A stretch of 64,000 nucleotides of DNA from NCBI RefSeq assembly GCF_001550155.1, contig NZ_LRUF01000007.1, forward strand, positions 1-64,000. The letters are read 5' to 3'. Source of the DNA: Pseudoalteromonas arabiensis. GTDB lineage: Bacteria; Pseudomonadota; Gammaproteobacteria; Enterobacterales; Alteromonadaceae. The first letter of the stretch is position 1; each line of letters opens with the position of its first letter. Positions 38,474-47,331 of the stretch are shown in pieces. A program made the position numbers and the translations under genes. The notes under the pieces are model-generated. The model saw only the letters and a program-made list of their open reading frames with translations, was not told the origin of the DNA and ran no database searches.

Positions 38474-38510
38474 TGCTCTTTAAAATAACAATTCGCTGGG
38501 AGACAACAGT

Positions 38511-40955
38511 ATGAACACATTCAAAGTTAGCTATTTAGCAAGCGTTTGCGCTGCAATATTAACTGTGAGCGGTTGCAGTGAGCTGCCAACAGACAGTACA
38601 CAAGCCGTTTCTGTAGAGCATGCTGAACATACCAGCGAACAACATTTATTTGCTCTCAACCAAGTCAGTTTAAGCGCCAGCCCGTTTTTACATGCACAGC
38701 AAACAAATGTGCGTTATTTATTAGCACTTCATCCTGATCAGCTTCTTGCTCCTTATTTGCGTGAAGCCGGTCTTGAACCAAAAGCGCCTAACTATGGCAA
38801 CTGGGAAAGCACAGGCCTTGATGGCCATATTGGCGGACATTACCTTTCAGCCTTGAGCCTTGCATGGGCAGCCACGGGTGACGAAGAATTAAAGCAGCGT
38901 TTAGATTACATGCTAAGCGAGCTGGATCGCGCTCAACAAGCCACAGGTGGTTACTTAGGCGGTATCCCAAATGGCGATGAAATGTGGCAGCAGATCGAAA
39001 AGGGTGAAATCAAAGCTGATTTATTCAGCTTAAACGACCGCTGGGTGCCGCTTTATAACATCGATAAAATCTTTCATGGCTTGCGCGATGCATACGACGT
39101 AGCCGGCAGTGATAAAGCAAAACAAATGTTATTTAAGTTAGGCGAATGGTTCTTAGCGACCACTGCTAAGCTAACTGATGAGCAAGTTCAACAAATGCTG
39201 TACTCAGAGCATGGTGGCTTAAATGATGTGTTTGCTGATATGTACTTTATTAGTGACGATGAGCGTTACTTAAAACTAGCTCGCCAGTTCTCTCATAACA
39301 TCATTATTGAACCCTTATTACACAAAGAAGATAAGTTAACGGGCCTGCATGCCAATACGCAAATTCCAAAAATTATTGGTATGTTGAAAGTGGCTAATGC
39401 CAGCGATGATAAAGCATGGCAGCAAGGTGCTGACTTTTTCTGGAAAACAGTCAGCCAAGAGCGCTCAGTATCAATTGGCGGTAACTCTGTACGTGAACAT
39501 TTTCACGATAAAAGTGACTTCACGCCAATGGTTGAAGATGTTGAAGGCCCAGAAACCTGCAACACTTACAACATGATGAAACTGAGTAAGTTACTGTTCT
39601 TAAAAACCGGTGATACGCGTTATTTAGACTATTATGAGCGCGCCACATATAACCATATTTTATCGTCACAACACCCAGAGCATGGTGGTCTTGTTTACTT
39701 TACCTCGATGCGTCCAGGGCATTACCGCATGTATTCATCAGTGCAAGATTCAATGTGGTGTTGCGTAGGCTCAGGTATTGAAAATCACAGCAAATATGGT
39801 GAGCTGATTTATAGCAATACCGGTAAAGAGTTATGGGTGAACTTATTTATTCCGAGCACGTTAAATTGGCAACAACAGGGTTTACAGATCACCCAAGACA
39901 GCCAATTCCCAGATGATAACAAGGTCTCACTGACCGTGGATCGTTTGTCTGAAGGGCAAAGCACCGAGTCAGTAATTCATATTCGTAAGCCGTCTTGGCA
40001 GCAGGATGAGCTGAGCTTTACTCTAAATGGACAAGCTGTAAGCGCAACCGAAAAAGACGGTTATTACAGCATCAGCCATGCTTGGCAAAGCGGTGACAAA
40101 CTTGCCTTTGAACTTAGCCCTAAGCTTTATACTGAGCAGCTACCTGATGGTCAGCATTATTATTCGGTGATGTACGGACCTGTTGTCATGGCTACCAAAG
40201 TACACGCTTTTGCAAATGAAAAGCTTAACTTTGTTGCCGATAATAGCCGTATGGGCCACATTGCCGCAGGGCCGACTTGTCCGCCAGAAGCGCTGCCAAT
40301 TATGCTGAGTGAGCCAGAAAAATTTATTGCCGATCTCACTCGTAAGCCAGGCCAAGAGCTCGCATTTATCGCCGATAAAAATGTGGCGATTGCTAAACAA
40401 GGTATCGATAACACCAAAAGCACGGAGTTAATTCCGTTCTTCCGTTTACACGATAGCCGCTATCAAGTGTATTGGCCGCAGCAAAGCAAAGCTGAGTTCA
40501 CGCAATTTGTTGCCGGTGCAAAAGCGGCTGAACAAGCGAAAGAGCAACTTCGTTTATTAACCGTTGATCAAATTACGCCGGGTGAGCAACAACCTGAAGT
40601 CGAACACGATTTTAAAGGTGAAGGAACCCGTGCAGGTGTCAATAATGGCTACCATTGGCGCGATGCAACAGGTTGGTTTGAGTATCAGCTTAGTAACCCA
40701 GAACAAAAAGCGGTTGCTTTGCGTGTTCGCTATTTTATTGGCGATGTGAACCGTCACTTCTCTATTAATTTAAATGGTGAGCAATTAGCTGCAGTTAGTT
40801 TGCCTGTAGGTAGACCAACGGATGAGTTCTACACCATTGATTACCCATTAACAGAGGCAATGAAAAAGTCGACAACGCTGACCTTACGTTTTGCTGCCGA
40901 CAAAGACTCTGTTGCCGGTGGTATCTATGGTATTCGTTTAATCAACGCACAATAA
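38511..40955 (+). CDS. GH127-type beta-L-arabinofuranosidase, lipoprotein
   Basis: This 814-residue protein matches the GH127/GH146 (DUF1680) superfamily, zinc/cysteine-dependent enzymes that remove beta-L-arabinofuranose. The four signature residues are in place: E348 and C350 in GPETCNTYNMMKLS and the C417-C418 pair in SMWCCVGSGIENH, nearly the same numbering as Bifidobacterium HypBA1. A lipobox (SGC, Cys22) indicates membrane anchoring. An (alpha/alpha) barrel is followed by beta-sandwich domains. GGGAG lies before the ATG. Beta-L-Araf occurs in extensins and capping some pectic arabinans, so this complements the alpha-specific GH43 set. GH127 and GH146 cannot be told apart by eye. Confidence 0.92.
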   Translation: MNTFKVSYLASVCAAILTVSGCSELPTDSTQAVSVEHAEHTSEQHLFALNQVSLSASPFLHAQQTNVRYLLALHPDQLLAPYLREAGLEPKAPNYGNWESTGLDGHIGGHYLSALSLAWAATGDEELKQRLDYMLSELDRAQQATGGYLGGIPNGDEMWQQIEKGEIKADLFSLNDRWVPLYNIDKIFHGLRDAYDVAGSDKAKQMLFKLGEWFLATTAKLTDEQVQQMLYSEHGGLNDVFADMYFISDDERYLKLARQFSHNIIIEPLLHKEDKLTGLHANTQIPKIIGMLKVANASDDKAWQQGADFFWKTVSQERSVSIGGNSVREHFHDKSDFTPMVEDVEGPETCNTYNMMKLSKLLFLKTGDTRYLDYYERATYNHILSSQHPEHGGLVYFTSMRPGHYRMYSSVQDSMWCCVGSGIENHSKYGELIYSNTGKELWVNLFIPSTLNWQQQGLQITQDSQFPDDNKVSLTVDRLSEGQSTESVIHIRKPSWQQDELSFTLNGQAVSATEKDGYYSISHAWQSGDKLAFELSPKLYTEQLPDGQHYYSVMYGPVVMATKVHAFANEKLNFVADNSRMGHIAAGPTCPPEALPIMLSEPEKFIADLTRKPGQELAFIADKNVAIAKQGIDNTKSTELIPFFRLHDSRYQVYWPQQSKAEFTQFVAGAKAAEQAKEQLRLLTVDQITPGEQQPEVEHDFKGEGTRAGVNNGYHWRDATGWFEYQLSNPEQKAVALRVRYFIGDVNRHFSINLNGEQLAAVSLPVGRPTDEFYTIDYPLTEAMKKSTTLTLRFAADKDSVAGGIYGIRLINAQ

Positions 40956-40965
40956 AGAGTTGGCT

Positions 40966-41391
40966 ATGTTAAGCAACAATGCGTTTGCGACGGCTAAAGA
41001 GCATGTTTTACCGTCGCTTTTAGATAACAGCGCCGAGCAACACAGTTTTTACCAAACACCCACAGGGCTTGGTTATCGAATAATTGAGCAAGGTCAGGGG
41101 GATAAACCAAGTTGGGATGCCACAGTGACTGTGCATCAACGCCTTACCCTTAAAAATGGTCGGGTGTTATTCGATACTCGCAAGCAAGGTGCTGCTGTAG
41201 AGTACGAAATTGCAGAGGCGATAGTGGGCTTGCAGGAAGCATTGCAATTAATGAATAAAGGCAGTCGCTTTGAGGTACTAATACCTGCGCATCTGGCACG
41301 CGATGTGTACAGCGTAATTATTGACCAGAAACATCAACAAGGCTGTCAAAGCCCCATGCTCGTTGATATTACCTTGCTTGATTTCGTGTAG
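40966..41391 (+). CDS. Degenerate FKBP-type peptidyl-prolyl isomerase domain protein
   Basis: A 141-residue protein with an FKBP fold: a TPTGLGYRIIEQGQGDKPSWDATVTVHQRL start, LKNGRVLFDT, IVGLQEALQLMNKGSRFEVLIPAHLA. The usual VHYxG tyrosine is replaced (VHQRL) and the AYG end motif is missing, so isomerase activity may be weak or lost. No signal peptide is evident. The ATG at 40966 is preferred to a TTG at 40960; AAAGAG lies 6 nt upstream. It starts 10 bp after the GH127 gene, so it is in that operon. It may act as a folding helper for the cysteine-rich enzyme. Confidence 0.75.
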   Translation: MLSNNAFATAKEHVLPSLLDNSAEQHSFYQTPTGLGYRIIEQGQGDKPSWDATVTVHQRLTLKNGRVLFDTRKQGAAVEYEIAEAIVGLQEALQLMNKGSRFEVLIPAHLARDVYSVIIDQKHQQGCQSPMLVDITLLDFV

Positions 41392-41566
41392 CAGATTTCA
41401 TATCGCGTTGTTTGTTTCTTTTGTTGAGGTTTAACGTAGGGGGTGACGCGAGGTTCGACGCGCGGTAAACCCGCTGCTACAGGGATCGTAGCAGCGATTT
41501 TATATCGCGTTTGTTTGTCGTTTTTGATAGAGCGGGTCAACGCTGGGTAACCCCGCTGCGACAGGA
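41392..41566. repeat. Two degenerate tandem copies of an intergenic repeat
   Basis: Unit one is 41392-41485, unit two 41488-41566. Both start gtagcag, continue with a TATCGCGTT(T)GTTTGT segment, and end with a GGTAA-CCCGCTGC-ACAGG segment. The inner part includes the partial palindrome gcgattttatatcgc. The units resemble REP- or MITE-like intergenic repeats. They lie between convergent genes and are GC-richer than nearby spacers. Confidence 0.6.
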
Positions 41567-41574
41567 TTGGATAA

Positions 41575-42579
41575 TTACTTTATAAGCTTGGTTTTAAGCT
41601 TGTTTAGGTCGGCTGGGTTTACAATCGGCCAATCGTTTTTCCAGCTCATAGGTAAAATACGTAGCTTTTGTACGCCGTTATCGGCTGTTTCGTAGGCGTG
41701 TAATACTAAATAGTCTTTGCCATCAAAGGTATATGCAGCATTATGGCCAAGAGCTGCCCACTCTTTGTTACCTTCAATAACTAAGCTACCACCACCATCA
41801 ACCATTGAACGACCTTGCTTATCTAAGTATGGGCCCTCGATATTTTTGCTGCGGCCTACGCGTACGTTGTAAGTACTTTTTACACCTTGGCAGCATTTAT
41901 CAAATGACACAAACAAATAGTAATAGCCGTTCTTTTTAAAGATATAAGGCGCTTCAATTGGGCCATGTTCCGTGTTTGGACGACTCGCAATGTGATGCCA
42001 TTTTTCAGGTTTTGCTAAGCGCACCATGTCATCATCAAGTTGTACTAGTTTAAGGCCACCCCAGAACGAACCAAAGCTCATCCACGGTGTGCCCTTGTCA
42101 TCTTTGATTATCGCAGGGTCGATAGCGTTCCAATCGTCACGCTCAGGCACAGACTCAACCACAATGCCGTAGTCAATCCACTTGTAATCAGGTGAAGCAG
42201 GGTCAAGGGTTTCGTTAACCGTTACACCAATTGCCGAGGTATTTTTGCCAAATGCTGAGACTGAGTAATAAAGGTAAAACTTACCATTTTTTTTGTACAC
42301 ATCGGGTGCCCATAAGTGGCCACCGAAATTAGGTGACACGCGCTTTGCCCAACTTGGCTCATCTTTAAAAATGCGGCCTGTGAGCTTCCAGTTGGTTAAA
42401 TCTTTCGATTCATAATAGGTAATTCCAGGGCCTGTGCTAAATACATAATAGGTGTCGCCTTCTTTGGTCATTACCGGATCGTGTACTTCAACTTGCTTTG
42501 CAGATACGGCTGCGGCAGAAAAAAGTAGCCCTGTTGAAAGCCACTTTATTACTTGTGTCACGTTACTTACGGGTCTCAT
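41575..42579 (-). CDS. GH43 endo-1,5-alpha-L-arabinanase, secreted
   Basis: This 334-residue enzyme hydrolyses internal alpha-1,5 bonds of arabinan. The signal peptide is cut near residue 27 (AVSA). GH43 acid residues are D34 in EVHDPVMTKEG, D154 in WNAIDPAIIKD and E209 in GPIEAPYIF. Motifs HLWAPDVYKKNGKFYLYYSVSAFG and PWMSFGSFWGGL are typical of the endo-arabinanase group (GH43_5/ABN type), as is the single-domain length. It is divergent from another GH43 gene, sharing a short control region with a putative operator. No lipobox is seen, so it may be periplasmic or secreted. Confidence 0.92.
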   Translation of the reverse strand: MRPVSNVTQVIKWLSTGLLFSAAAVSAKQVEVHDPVMTKEGDTYYVFSTGPGITYYESKDLTNWKLTGRIFKDEPSWAKRVSPNFGGHLWAPDVYKKNGKFYLYYSVSAFGKNTSAIGVTVNETLDPASPDYKWIDYGIVVESVPERDDWNAIDPAIIKDDKGTPWMSFGSFWGGLKLVQLDDDMVRLAKPEKWHHIASRPNTEHGPIEAPYIFKKNGYYYLFVSFDKCCQGVKSTYNVRVGRSKNIEGPYLDKQGRSMVDGGGSLVIEGNKEWAALGHNAAYTFDGKDYLVLHAYETADNGVQKLRILPMSWKNDWPIVNPADLNKLKTKLIK

Positions 42580-42628
42580 GCTTGAATACCTTTTGTTGTT
42601 TTAACTCTTGTGTTCATTCAGCTACTAT

Positions 42629-42644
42629 ATAATATGTAATACAA
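42629..42644. promoter_or_regulatory. Putative pentose operator between two GH43 genes
   Basis: ATAATATGTAATACAA has the right half TAATACAA identical to the by-eye consensus but a weak left half. It lies in the 103-bp spacer between divergent GH43 genes (starts 42579 and 42683) and could serve both. Confidence 0.4.
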
Positions 42645-42682
42645 TATTAACAATAAAATCGAGACAAAATACAGGACACATT

Positions 42683-43711
42683 ATGCTTAAGAAACTACCT
42701 CGGCTTACGCTTCTTACTGCGTTAAGCGCTTCGTCATTGCAAGTGCTTGCTGATGCTAATAGTAGCAAGACTCTAGCGCCAATTGATAACCCCATTGTAC
42801 TCAAACGTGCTGATCCTTGGTTAGTTCGTGATGAAAAAAGTGGCTGTTACACGTTTATAGGCAGTTCGCCGAAATTTGATGAAATTGAGCTGCGCCAAGC
42901 TTGTCGTTTAAACGATTTAAAAATAGCTGAGCCGAAGGTAATTTGGCAAAAGCGCGATAAAGGCCCAATGAGTGTCAATATTTGGGCGCCTGAACTGCAC
43001 CAAATTGATGGTAGTTGGTATATCTATTTTGCCGCAGGTGATGTCGAAAAACCGTTCAGTATTCGCATGTATGCGCTTAAAAATGGCAGTGCTAACCCAA
43101 TGCAAGGTGAGTGGCAAGAAATGGGGCAAGTAACTAGCCACCTTGATAGTTTTTCGCTTGATGCTACAAGTTTTACGCACAAGGGTAAGCGTTACATGAT
43201 TTGGGCGCAGCAGAACCAGCCTGCAACTTATAACTCGGCTTTATGGTTAGCTGAAATGGACTCGCCCACATCAATTAAAGAGCCCATTATCGTGATTACT
43301 GAGCCAACCCTTGATTGGGAAGTGCAAGGCTACAAGGTGAACGAAGGTGCTGCAGTTATCACCCATGGCGATAAAATATTTGTCACTTATTCAGCCAGTG
43401 CAACCGATCATCGCTATGCGATGGGCTTGCTATGGGCAGATGTGAATGCTGATTTACTTGACCCTACTAGTTGGCATAAGAAGGCTGAGCCGGTGTTTAC
43501 GACCAATGCTGAGCTGGGTCGTTTTGGTCCTGGGCACAACAGTTTTGTAAAAGCTGAAGATGGTGTAACCGATTTAATGATTTATCACAGTCGTGACTAT
43601 AAAGAGCTGAAAGGCACACCGCTTACAGATCCAAATCGCCATGCGCGAGCACGCATTATTACGTGGGATAAAAATGGCTTTCCAGTGTTTTCACCAGAGC
43701 TTGCTGATTAA
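42683..43711 (+). CDS. GH43 exo-arabinofuranosidase, secreted
   Basis: This 342-residue enzyme has a signal peptide (cut after VLA, near residue 22) and one GH43 propeller. It shares blocks with the catalytic domain of the lectin-bearing enzyme at 23926: KRADPWLV, LDWEVQGYKVNEGAAV, FVTYSASATD and FGPGHNSFV. It therefore belongs to the same group, resembling GH43 subfamily 26 exo-alpha-1,5-L-arabinofuranosidases. The ATG at 42683 follows AGGAC and starts the signal peptide. It lacks any lectin domain and lipobox, so it may be the periplasmic partner of the surface form. Confidence 0.9.
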   Translation: MLKKLPRLTLLTALSASSLQVLADANSSKTLAPIDNPIVLKRADPWLVRDEKSGCYTFIGSSPKFDEIELRQACRLNDLKIAEPKVIWQKRDKGPMSVNIWAPELHQIDGSWYIYFAAGDVEKPFSIRMYALKNGSANPMQGEWQEMGQVTSHLDSFSLDATSFTHKGKRYMIWAQQNQPATYNSALWLAEMDSPTSIKEPIIVITEPTLDWEVQGYKVNEGAAVITHGDKIFVTYSASATDHRYAMGLLWADVNADLLDPTSWHKKAEPVFTTNAELGRFGPGHNSFVKAEDGVTDLMIYHSRDYKELKGTPLTDPNRHARARIITWDKNGFPVFSPELAD

Positions 43712-43722
43712 TTATTTATAAT

Positions 43723-43747
43723 AAAAAAGGGCGCCAATTGGCGCCCT
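43723..43747 (-). terminator. Rho-independent terminator of the SSS transporter
   Basis: A 20-bp perfect palindrome (43728-43747) is preceded by an A run (43723-43728), giving a U tract on the minus strand. It can also form a hairpin for the convergent GH43 transcript. Confidence 0.85.
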
Positions 43748-43767
43748 AGAACTTTGGGAACAAATGG

Positions 43768-45396
43768 TTACCAGAAGCGGTAGTAAATAAAAGCAGTAAT
43801 ACCAATAATACCTGCGGTATGAATGTAATCCCATTTATCTAAGCCGGCAGCCACTTCTTTCATAGTTGCTTTATCTAGGCTTGAGAAAGTAAGACCTTTC
43901 AATTGTTCTTCGTCTGCTTGCTTGGTAAACATACTCACCACAATCATAATCGCAACGACCACGACAAATAGCAGAATACAGTAATATAACCAGTTCATTG
44001 TGGTGATCCACGCAAATGATGAACCTGTTAAATCATCTTTAAATGGCAATAACACTAAGCGGATCATACCAAGTACAAAACCCGACACTAAGCCCACAAA
44101 ACCCGCTGTTGGAGTGATGCGTTTACTACATAAACCCAATAAGAATACCGCAGCAATACCTGGTGCAATAAGAGACTGCACACTTTGCAGGTATTCATAC
44201 AGCACATCAGCTATTAAGCTCATGACGGGTATCCACAATAGGCCTAATACAACAATCACGATAGTGGCAATTCGGCCTACTTTAAGAAGATGCTTTTCAC
44301 TCGATTCAGGTTTGAATTTCTTATAAAAATCAATGGTGAACAAGGTTGCAGATGAGTTAAATAATGAGGCTAAAGAGCTCATAAGCGCGGCTACTAAGCC
44401 CCCGATTACAATTCCTTTAACACCGGCTGGTAATAGCTCAGCAACTAAAGTAGGAAAGGCTTGGTCAGCACTTTCATAGCTAATAATACCTTTAACATTC
44501 AATGCATAAGCAATCATGCCCGGTACTAAGAAGATAAATACAGGAAGTAGTTTTAGGTAACCCGCGAACATGGTACCGCGACGCGCTTCTTTAATGCCTT
44601 TTGCAGATAAGACACGTTGTACAATGTATTGGTCTGTACACCAATACCAAAAACCAATAATGAATGAACCAAATACTATGCCTGGCCAAGGAAATTCAGC
44701 ATCTGAAGCGCTGCGAATGAGGTGCATATTGGCATCATTGATACGCTCAACTTCTGCCCAGCCACCTACTTTATCTAAACCAACCACTAATATGACTAAG
44801 GAGCCAATAATGAGCACTGGTGTTTGCAACACCGAGGTCCACATAATGGCTTTCATACCGCCAAGTACCGTATAAATACCGGTGATCACCACAAGGCCAA
44901 TGGCTGAAATCCAGAAGAAATCGATACCCCAAATACTCTCAATACCTAAGATTGTTTTAAATGCGATGCCGCCGGCATAAACCGTTACTGCGACCTTGGT
45001 TAATACATAACTAATCAATGAGATTACAGATAAGAAAGTCCGTGATTTAGAGTTAAAGCGGCGCTCTAAGAATTCTGGCATGGTGTAGACTTTACTACTC
45101 CAATAAAAAGGCACGAAAATCCAACCGAGTAGTAGAATGATCCACGATTGCATTTCCCAGTGAGCCAATGCCATACCCGATTGTGCACCTGAACCTGAAA
45201 GACCCACTAAATGTTCTGAGCCAATGTTTGAGGCGAAAATAGAGGCACCAATCACTAACCAACTTGCATTACGACCCGCTAAAAAATAATCAGCGGTGTC
45301 TTCTTCTTTTTGTCGCATAGACATCACGACAACGCCCAGCAACAGGACAAAAAATCCTGCGAGCACTGCCCAATCTAAGGTACTTAGTTCGACCAT
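43768..45396 (-). CDS. Sodium:sugar symporter, SSS family
   Basis: This 542-residue integral membrane protein has about 13-14 helices. The pattern DYFLAGRNASWLVIGASIFASNIGSEHLVGLSGSGAQSGMALAHWE and WCTDQYIVQRVLSAKGIKEARRGTMFAGYLKLLP is the SglT-like sugar branch of the sodium:solute symporters. The ATG at 45396 (MVELSTLDW) is chosen because AGGTGG lies 8 nt upstream; the GTG at 45408 overlaps that site. An AT-rich element identical over 17 bp to one before transketolase lies upstream. It probably takes up L-arabinose. It is divergent from the GntR regulator gene. Confidence 0.92.
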   Translation of the reverse strand: MVELSTLDWAVLAGFFVLLLGVVVMSMRQKEEDTADYFLAGRNASWLVIGASIFASNIGSEHLVGLSGSGAQSGMALAHWEMQSWIILLLGWIFVPFYWSSKVYTMPEFLERRFNSKSRTFLSVISLISYVLTKVAVTVYAGGIAFKTILGIESIWGIDFFWISAIGLVVITGIYTVLGGMKAIMWTSVLQTPVLIIGSLVILVVGLDKVGGWAEVERINDANMHLIRSASDAEFPWPGIVFGSFIIGFWYWCTDQYIVQRVLSAKGIKEARRGTMFAGYLKLLPVFIFLVPGMIAYALNVKGIISYESADQAFPTLVAELLPAGVKGIVIGGLVAALMSSLASLFNSSATLFTIDFYKKFKPESSEKHLLKVGRIATIVIVVLGLLWIPVMSLIADVLYEYLQSVQSLIAPGIAAVFLLGLCSKRITPTAGFVGLVSGFVLGMIRLVLLPFKDDLTGSSFAWITTMNWLYYCILLFVVVVAIMIVVSMFTKQADEEQLKGLTFSSLDKATMKEVAAGLDKWDYIHTAGIIGITAFIYYRFW

Positions 45397-45451
45397 TGTG
45401 TGTTCCACCTAATTATGAAAAGTGAATATTGTTTTATAATTGTAAAATAAA

Positions 45452-45468
45452 AATATTATATTATAAAT
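45452..45468. promoter_or_regulatory. AT-rich putative operator before the SSS transporter
   Basis: The 17-mer aatattatattataaat is the exact complement of 14704-14720, before transketolase. It lies 56 bp upstream of the transporter start. Confidence 0.45.
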
Positions 45469-45656
45469 GGCTCGAGTGAAAGAGATTTGTTAAAATAAGG
45501 TGACAGTTAGTACATAAAATAGTGACTTAAAAGCTTGGTTTTTGTTCATTTATTCTGAACGTATTTATCTTTGCTTTTGATTTTAAAGAATAATTTGCAG
45601 GATGACGGAAGCTGTATATAAATGTATCATATACCCAGATCTTTTGAGGAACACTT

Positions 45657-46379
45657 ATGGCGCGTTTAGAGAATTTAAACCTATCACAACAAGTTACCAA
45701 TGAGCTTGGTAAAGCAATCATTGTTGGTGATTACAATACTGAAACGGGGCTACCAACCGAAGCACAATTATGTGAAGTGTATGGTATTAGTCGCACAGCT
45801 GTTCGTGAAGCAGTGAAAATGCTCGCTGCAAAAGGACTTATTTCTTCTCGTCCACGACAAGGTATTCGTGTGGAGTCAGCGGAGAACTGGAACTTATACG
45901 ACACAAGCGTATTGAAATGGTTGCTTGAAAGCAGCCCATCATTATATGTATTAAAAGAGTTTTTACAGGTTCGCTTGGCGATTGAACCACAAGCAGCGGC
46001 ACTTGCTGCAAGAAAAGGCGATCAAGCAGCCATCGCAGAAATTAAAATTGCATTAGATAAAATGCAAGCGGCAGCAGAAGAGCCAGAAGGCGTGATGCAT
46101 GAGCCTGACCTTGCGTTCCACACGGCAATTTTGCACGCCAGTGGCAACCGTTTTTTCTATCAATTACGTGATTTTATTCGCACTGCGCTGCACGTGAGTA
46201 TTCAACATACCACACCCGCTAAAGGCAATAAGAAGGCCATCGCAGAAGAACACTTTAAAGTGTATAACGCGATTGCAAGCGGTGACCCTGAGCGCGCTAA
46301 AAACATGATGACGTACATGATTGACGAAGCGATGGCGTTTATTGAAAAAGAAATCGCTGACAAAGAAGCGGCTAGATAA
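45657..46379 (+). CDS. GntR-family regulator, FadR subgroup
   Basis: This 240-residue repressor has an N-terminal winged helix (about 10-75; LPTEAQLCEVYGISRTAVREAVKMLAAKGLI). A C-terminal all-helical FCD ligand domain follows, with likely metal-binding Asp/His (EPDLAFHTAILHASG, then His in EEHFKVYNAI). FCD proteins usually bind sugar acids or small carboxylates. It is the only regulator of this type within the pentose region and is divergent from the sugar symporter, so it is the prime candidate for binding the recurring AT-rich motif. Its own upstream DNA holds a related ATGTATCATATACC (45622-45635), suggesting autoregulation. The ligand may be arabinose-derived or the product of the adjacent dehydrogenase/lactonase. 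Confidence 0.88.
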   Translation: MARLENLNLSQQVTNELGKAIIVGDYNTETGLPTEAQLCEVYGISRTAVREAVKMLAAKGLISSRPRQGIRVESAENWNLYDTSVLKWLLESSPSLYVLKEFLQVRLAIEPQAAALAARKGDQAAIAEIKIALDKMQAAAEEPEGVMHEPDLAFHTAILHASGNRFFYQLRDFIRTALHVSIQHTTPAKGNKKAIAEEHFKVYNAIASGDPERAKNMMTYMIDEAMAFIEKEIADKEAAR

Positions 46380-46424
46380 ACATCGCTTCTTGACGTTGTA
46401 ATTATTTTAAAACAAAAGGTTATC

Positions 46425-47204
46425 ATGCCAAATTCAAACGAGCTAAAAACAGTTTACCCAAGCCTTGCTGGTAAAAGTGTGTTTATTACTGGCGGTGCAT
46501 CGGGAATTGGTGAAGTAATGGTAACGCGGTTCTGCGAACAGGGCGCGAAAGTCACTTTTGTTGATATTGCAAGTGAGCAGAGCAATGCTTTATGCGCGAA
46601 ATTAGCTGGTAAATATGAGTTTGACCCACAATTTATTCATTGTGATATACGTGACGTTGAAGCTTTACAAGCGGCTATAGAGCAAACTCGCCAGCAACAG
46701 GGAGACATTGCTGTGTTAATTAATAACGCAGCCGATGACACCCGTCACGCCGCTGAAAATATGGATGTGAAATATTGGGAAGACAAGTTTTCAGTCAACT
46801 TACGCCCATGTTTCTTTTCGTCGCAAGCAGTGGTTGAGCACATGCAGCGTTTAGGTGGTGGTAGCATTATTAATATGGGGTCGGTAAGCTGGCGTATTAA
46901 GCAAACTGGCATGCCAGCCTACACAACAGCAAAAGCGGGTATTGAAGGGTTAACCCGCTCATTGGCTGCTTCTTATGGTAAAGATAATATTCGTGTGAAT
47001 TCACTGGTGCCAGGCTGGGTGATGACAGAACGCCAAATCACGCATTGGCTAACCCCAGAAATGATTGAAGATGTTCGTTTAAGTCAATGTATTAACGAAA
47101 CAATTCAACCAGACCATGTTGTCAATGCTGCATTGTTTTTAGCCGCTGATGACAGTTGTATGATGACAGCACAATCGCTCATCGTGGATGCAGGTTGGAC
47201 TTAA
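46425..47204 (+). CDS. Short-chain dehydrogenase, putative sugar 1-dehydrogenase
   Basis: This 259-residue NAD(P)-dependent SDR has the cofactor motif TGGASGIG (22-29), NNAA (100-103), catalytic S153 in NMGSVSW, and the Y166-x3-K170 pair. Length is classical. The C-terminal GWVMTERQITHWLTPE segment resembles sugar dehydrogenases such as xylose/arabinose/galactose 1-dehydrogenases. A lactonase-like gene follows two genes later, supporting aldose-to-lactone oxidation; the actual aldose is unknown. It lies 45 bp after the GntR gene and is probably co-transcribed with it. Confidence 0.82.
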   Translation: MPNSNELKTVYPSLAGKSVFITGGASGIGEVMVTRFCEQGAKVTFVDIASEQSNALCAKLAGKYEFDPQFIHCDIRDVEALQAAIEQTRQQQGDIAVLINNAADDTRHAAENMDVKYWEDKFSVNLRPCFFSSQAVVEHMQRLGGGSIINMGSVSWRIKQTGMPAYTTAKAGIEGLTRSLAASYGKDNIRVNSLVPGWVMTERQITHWLTPEMIEDVRLSQCINETIQPDHVVNAALFLAADDSCMMTAQSLIVDAGWT

Positions 47205-47264
47205 TTTTTGAAGTAATTGCTAAATAGCTAATCTGTAATAAAATTTTTTACACAACTCAAATAA

Positions 47265-47280
47265 TACTATAATAGTAAAA
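47265..47280. promoter_or_regulatory. Putative pentose operator before the TauE/SafE gene
   Basis: TACTATAATAGTA (47265-47277) is a perfect odd palindrome; the 16-mer 47265-47280 matches the by-eye consensus at 11 of 16. It would allow separate control of the permease and lactonase genes. Confidence 0.35.
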
Positions 47281-47331
47281 TACGTGTTATAGAATTAACA
47301 CAGCTTATACATAGGAAGGTGGTAAGAAAGT

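Noticed and set aside
41346..41540. A 64-residue minus-strand frame across the intergenic repeat
   Set aside because: It is composed mostly of repeat sequence, overlaps the FKBP gene end and has no ribosome site.
45527..45721. Minus-strand frame across the promoter and start of the GntR gene
   Set aside because: It covers the regulator's start in antisense and has no recognisable protein features.
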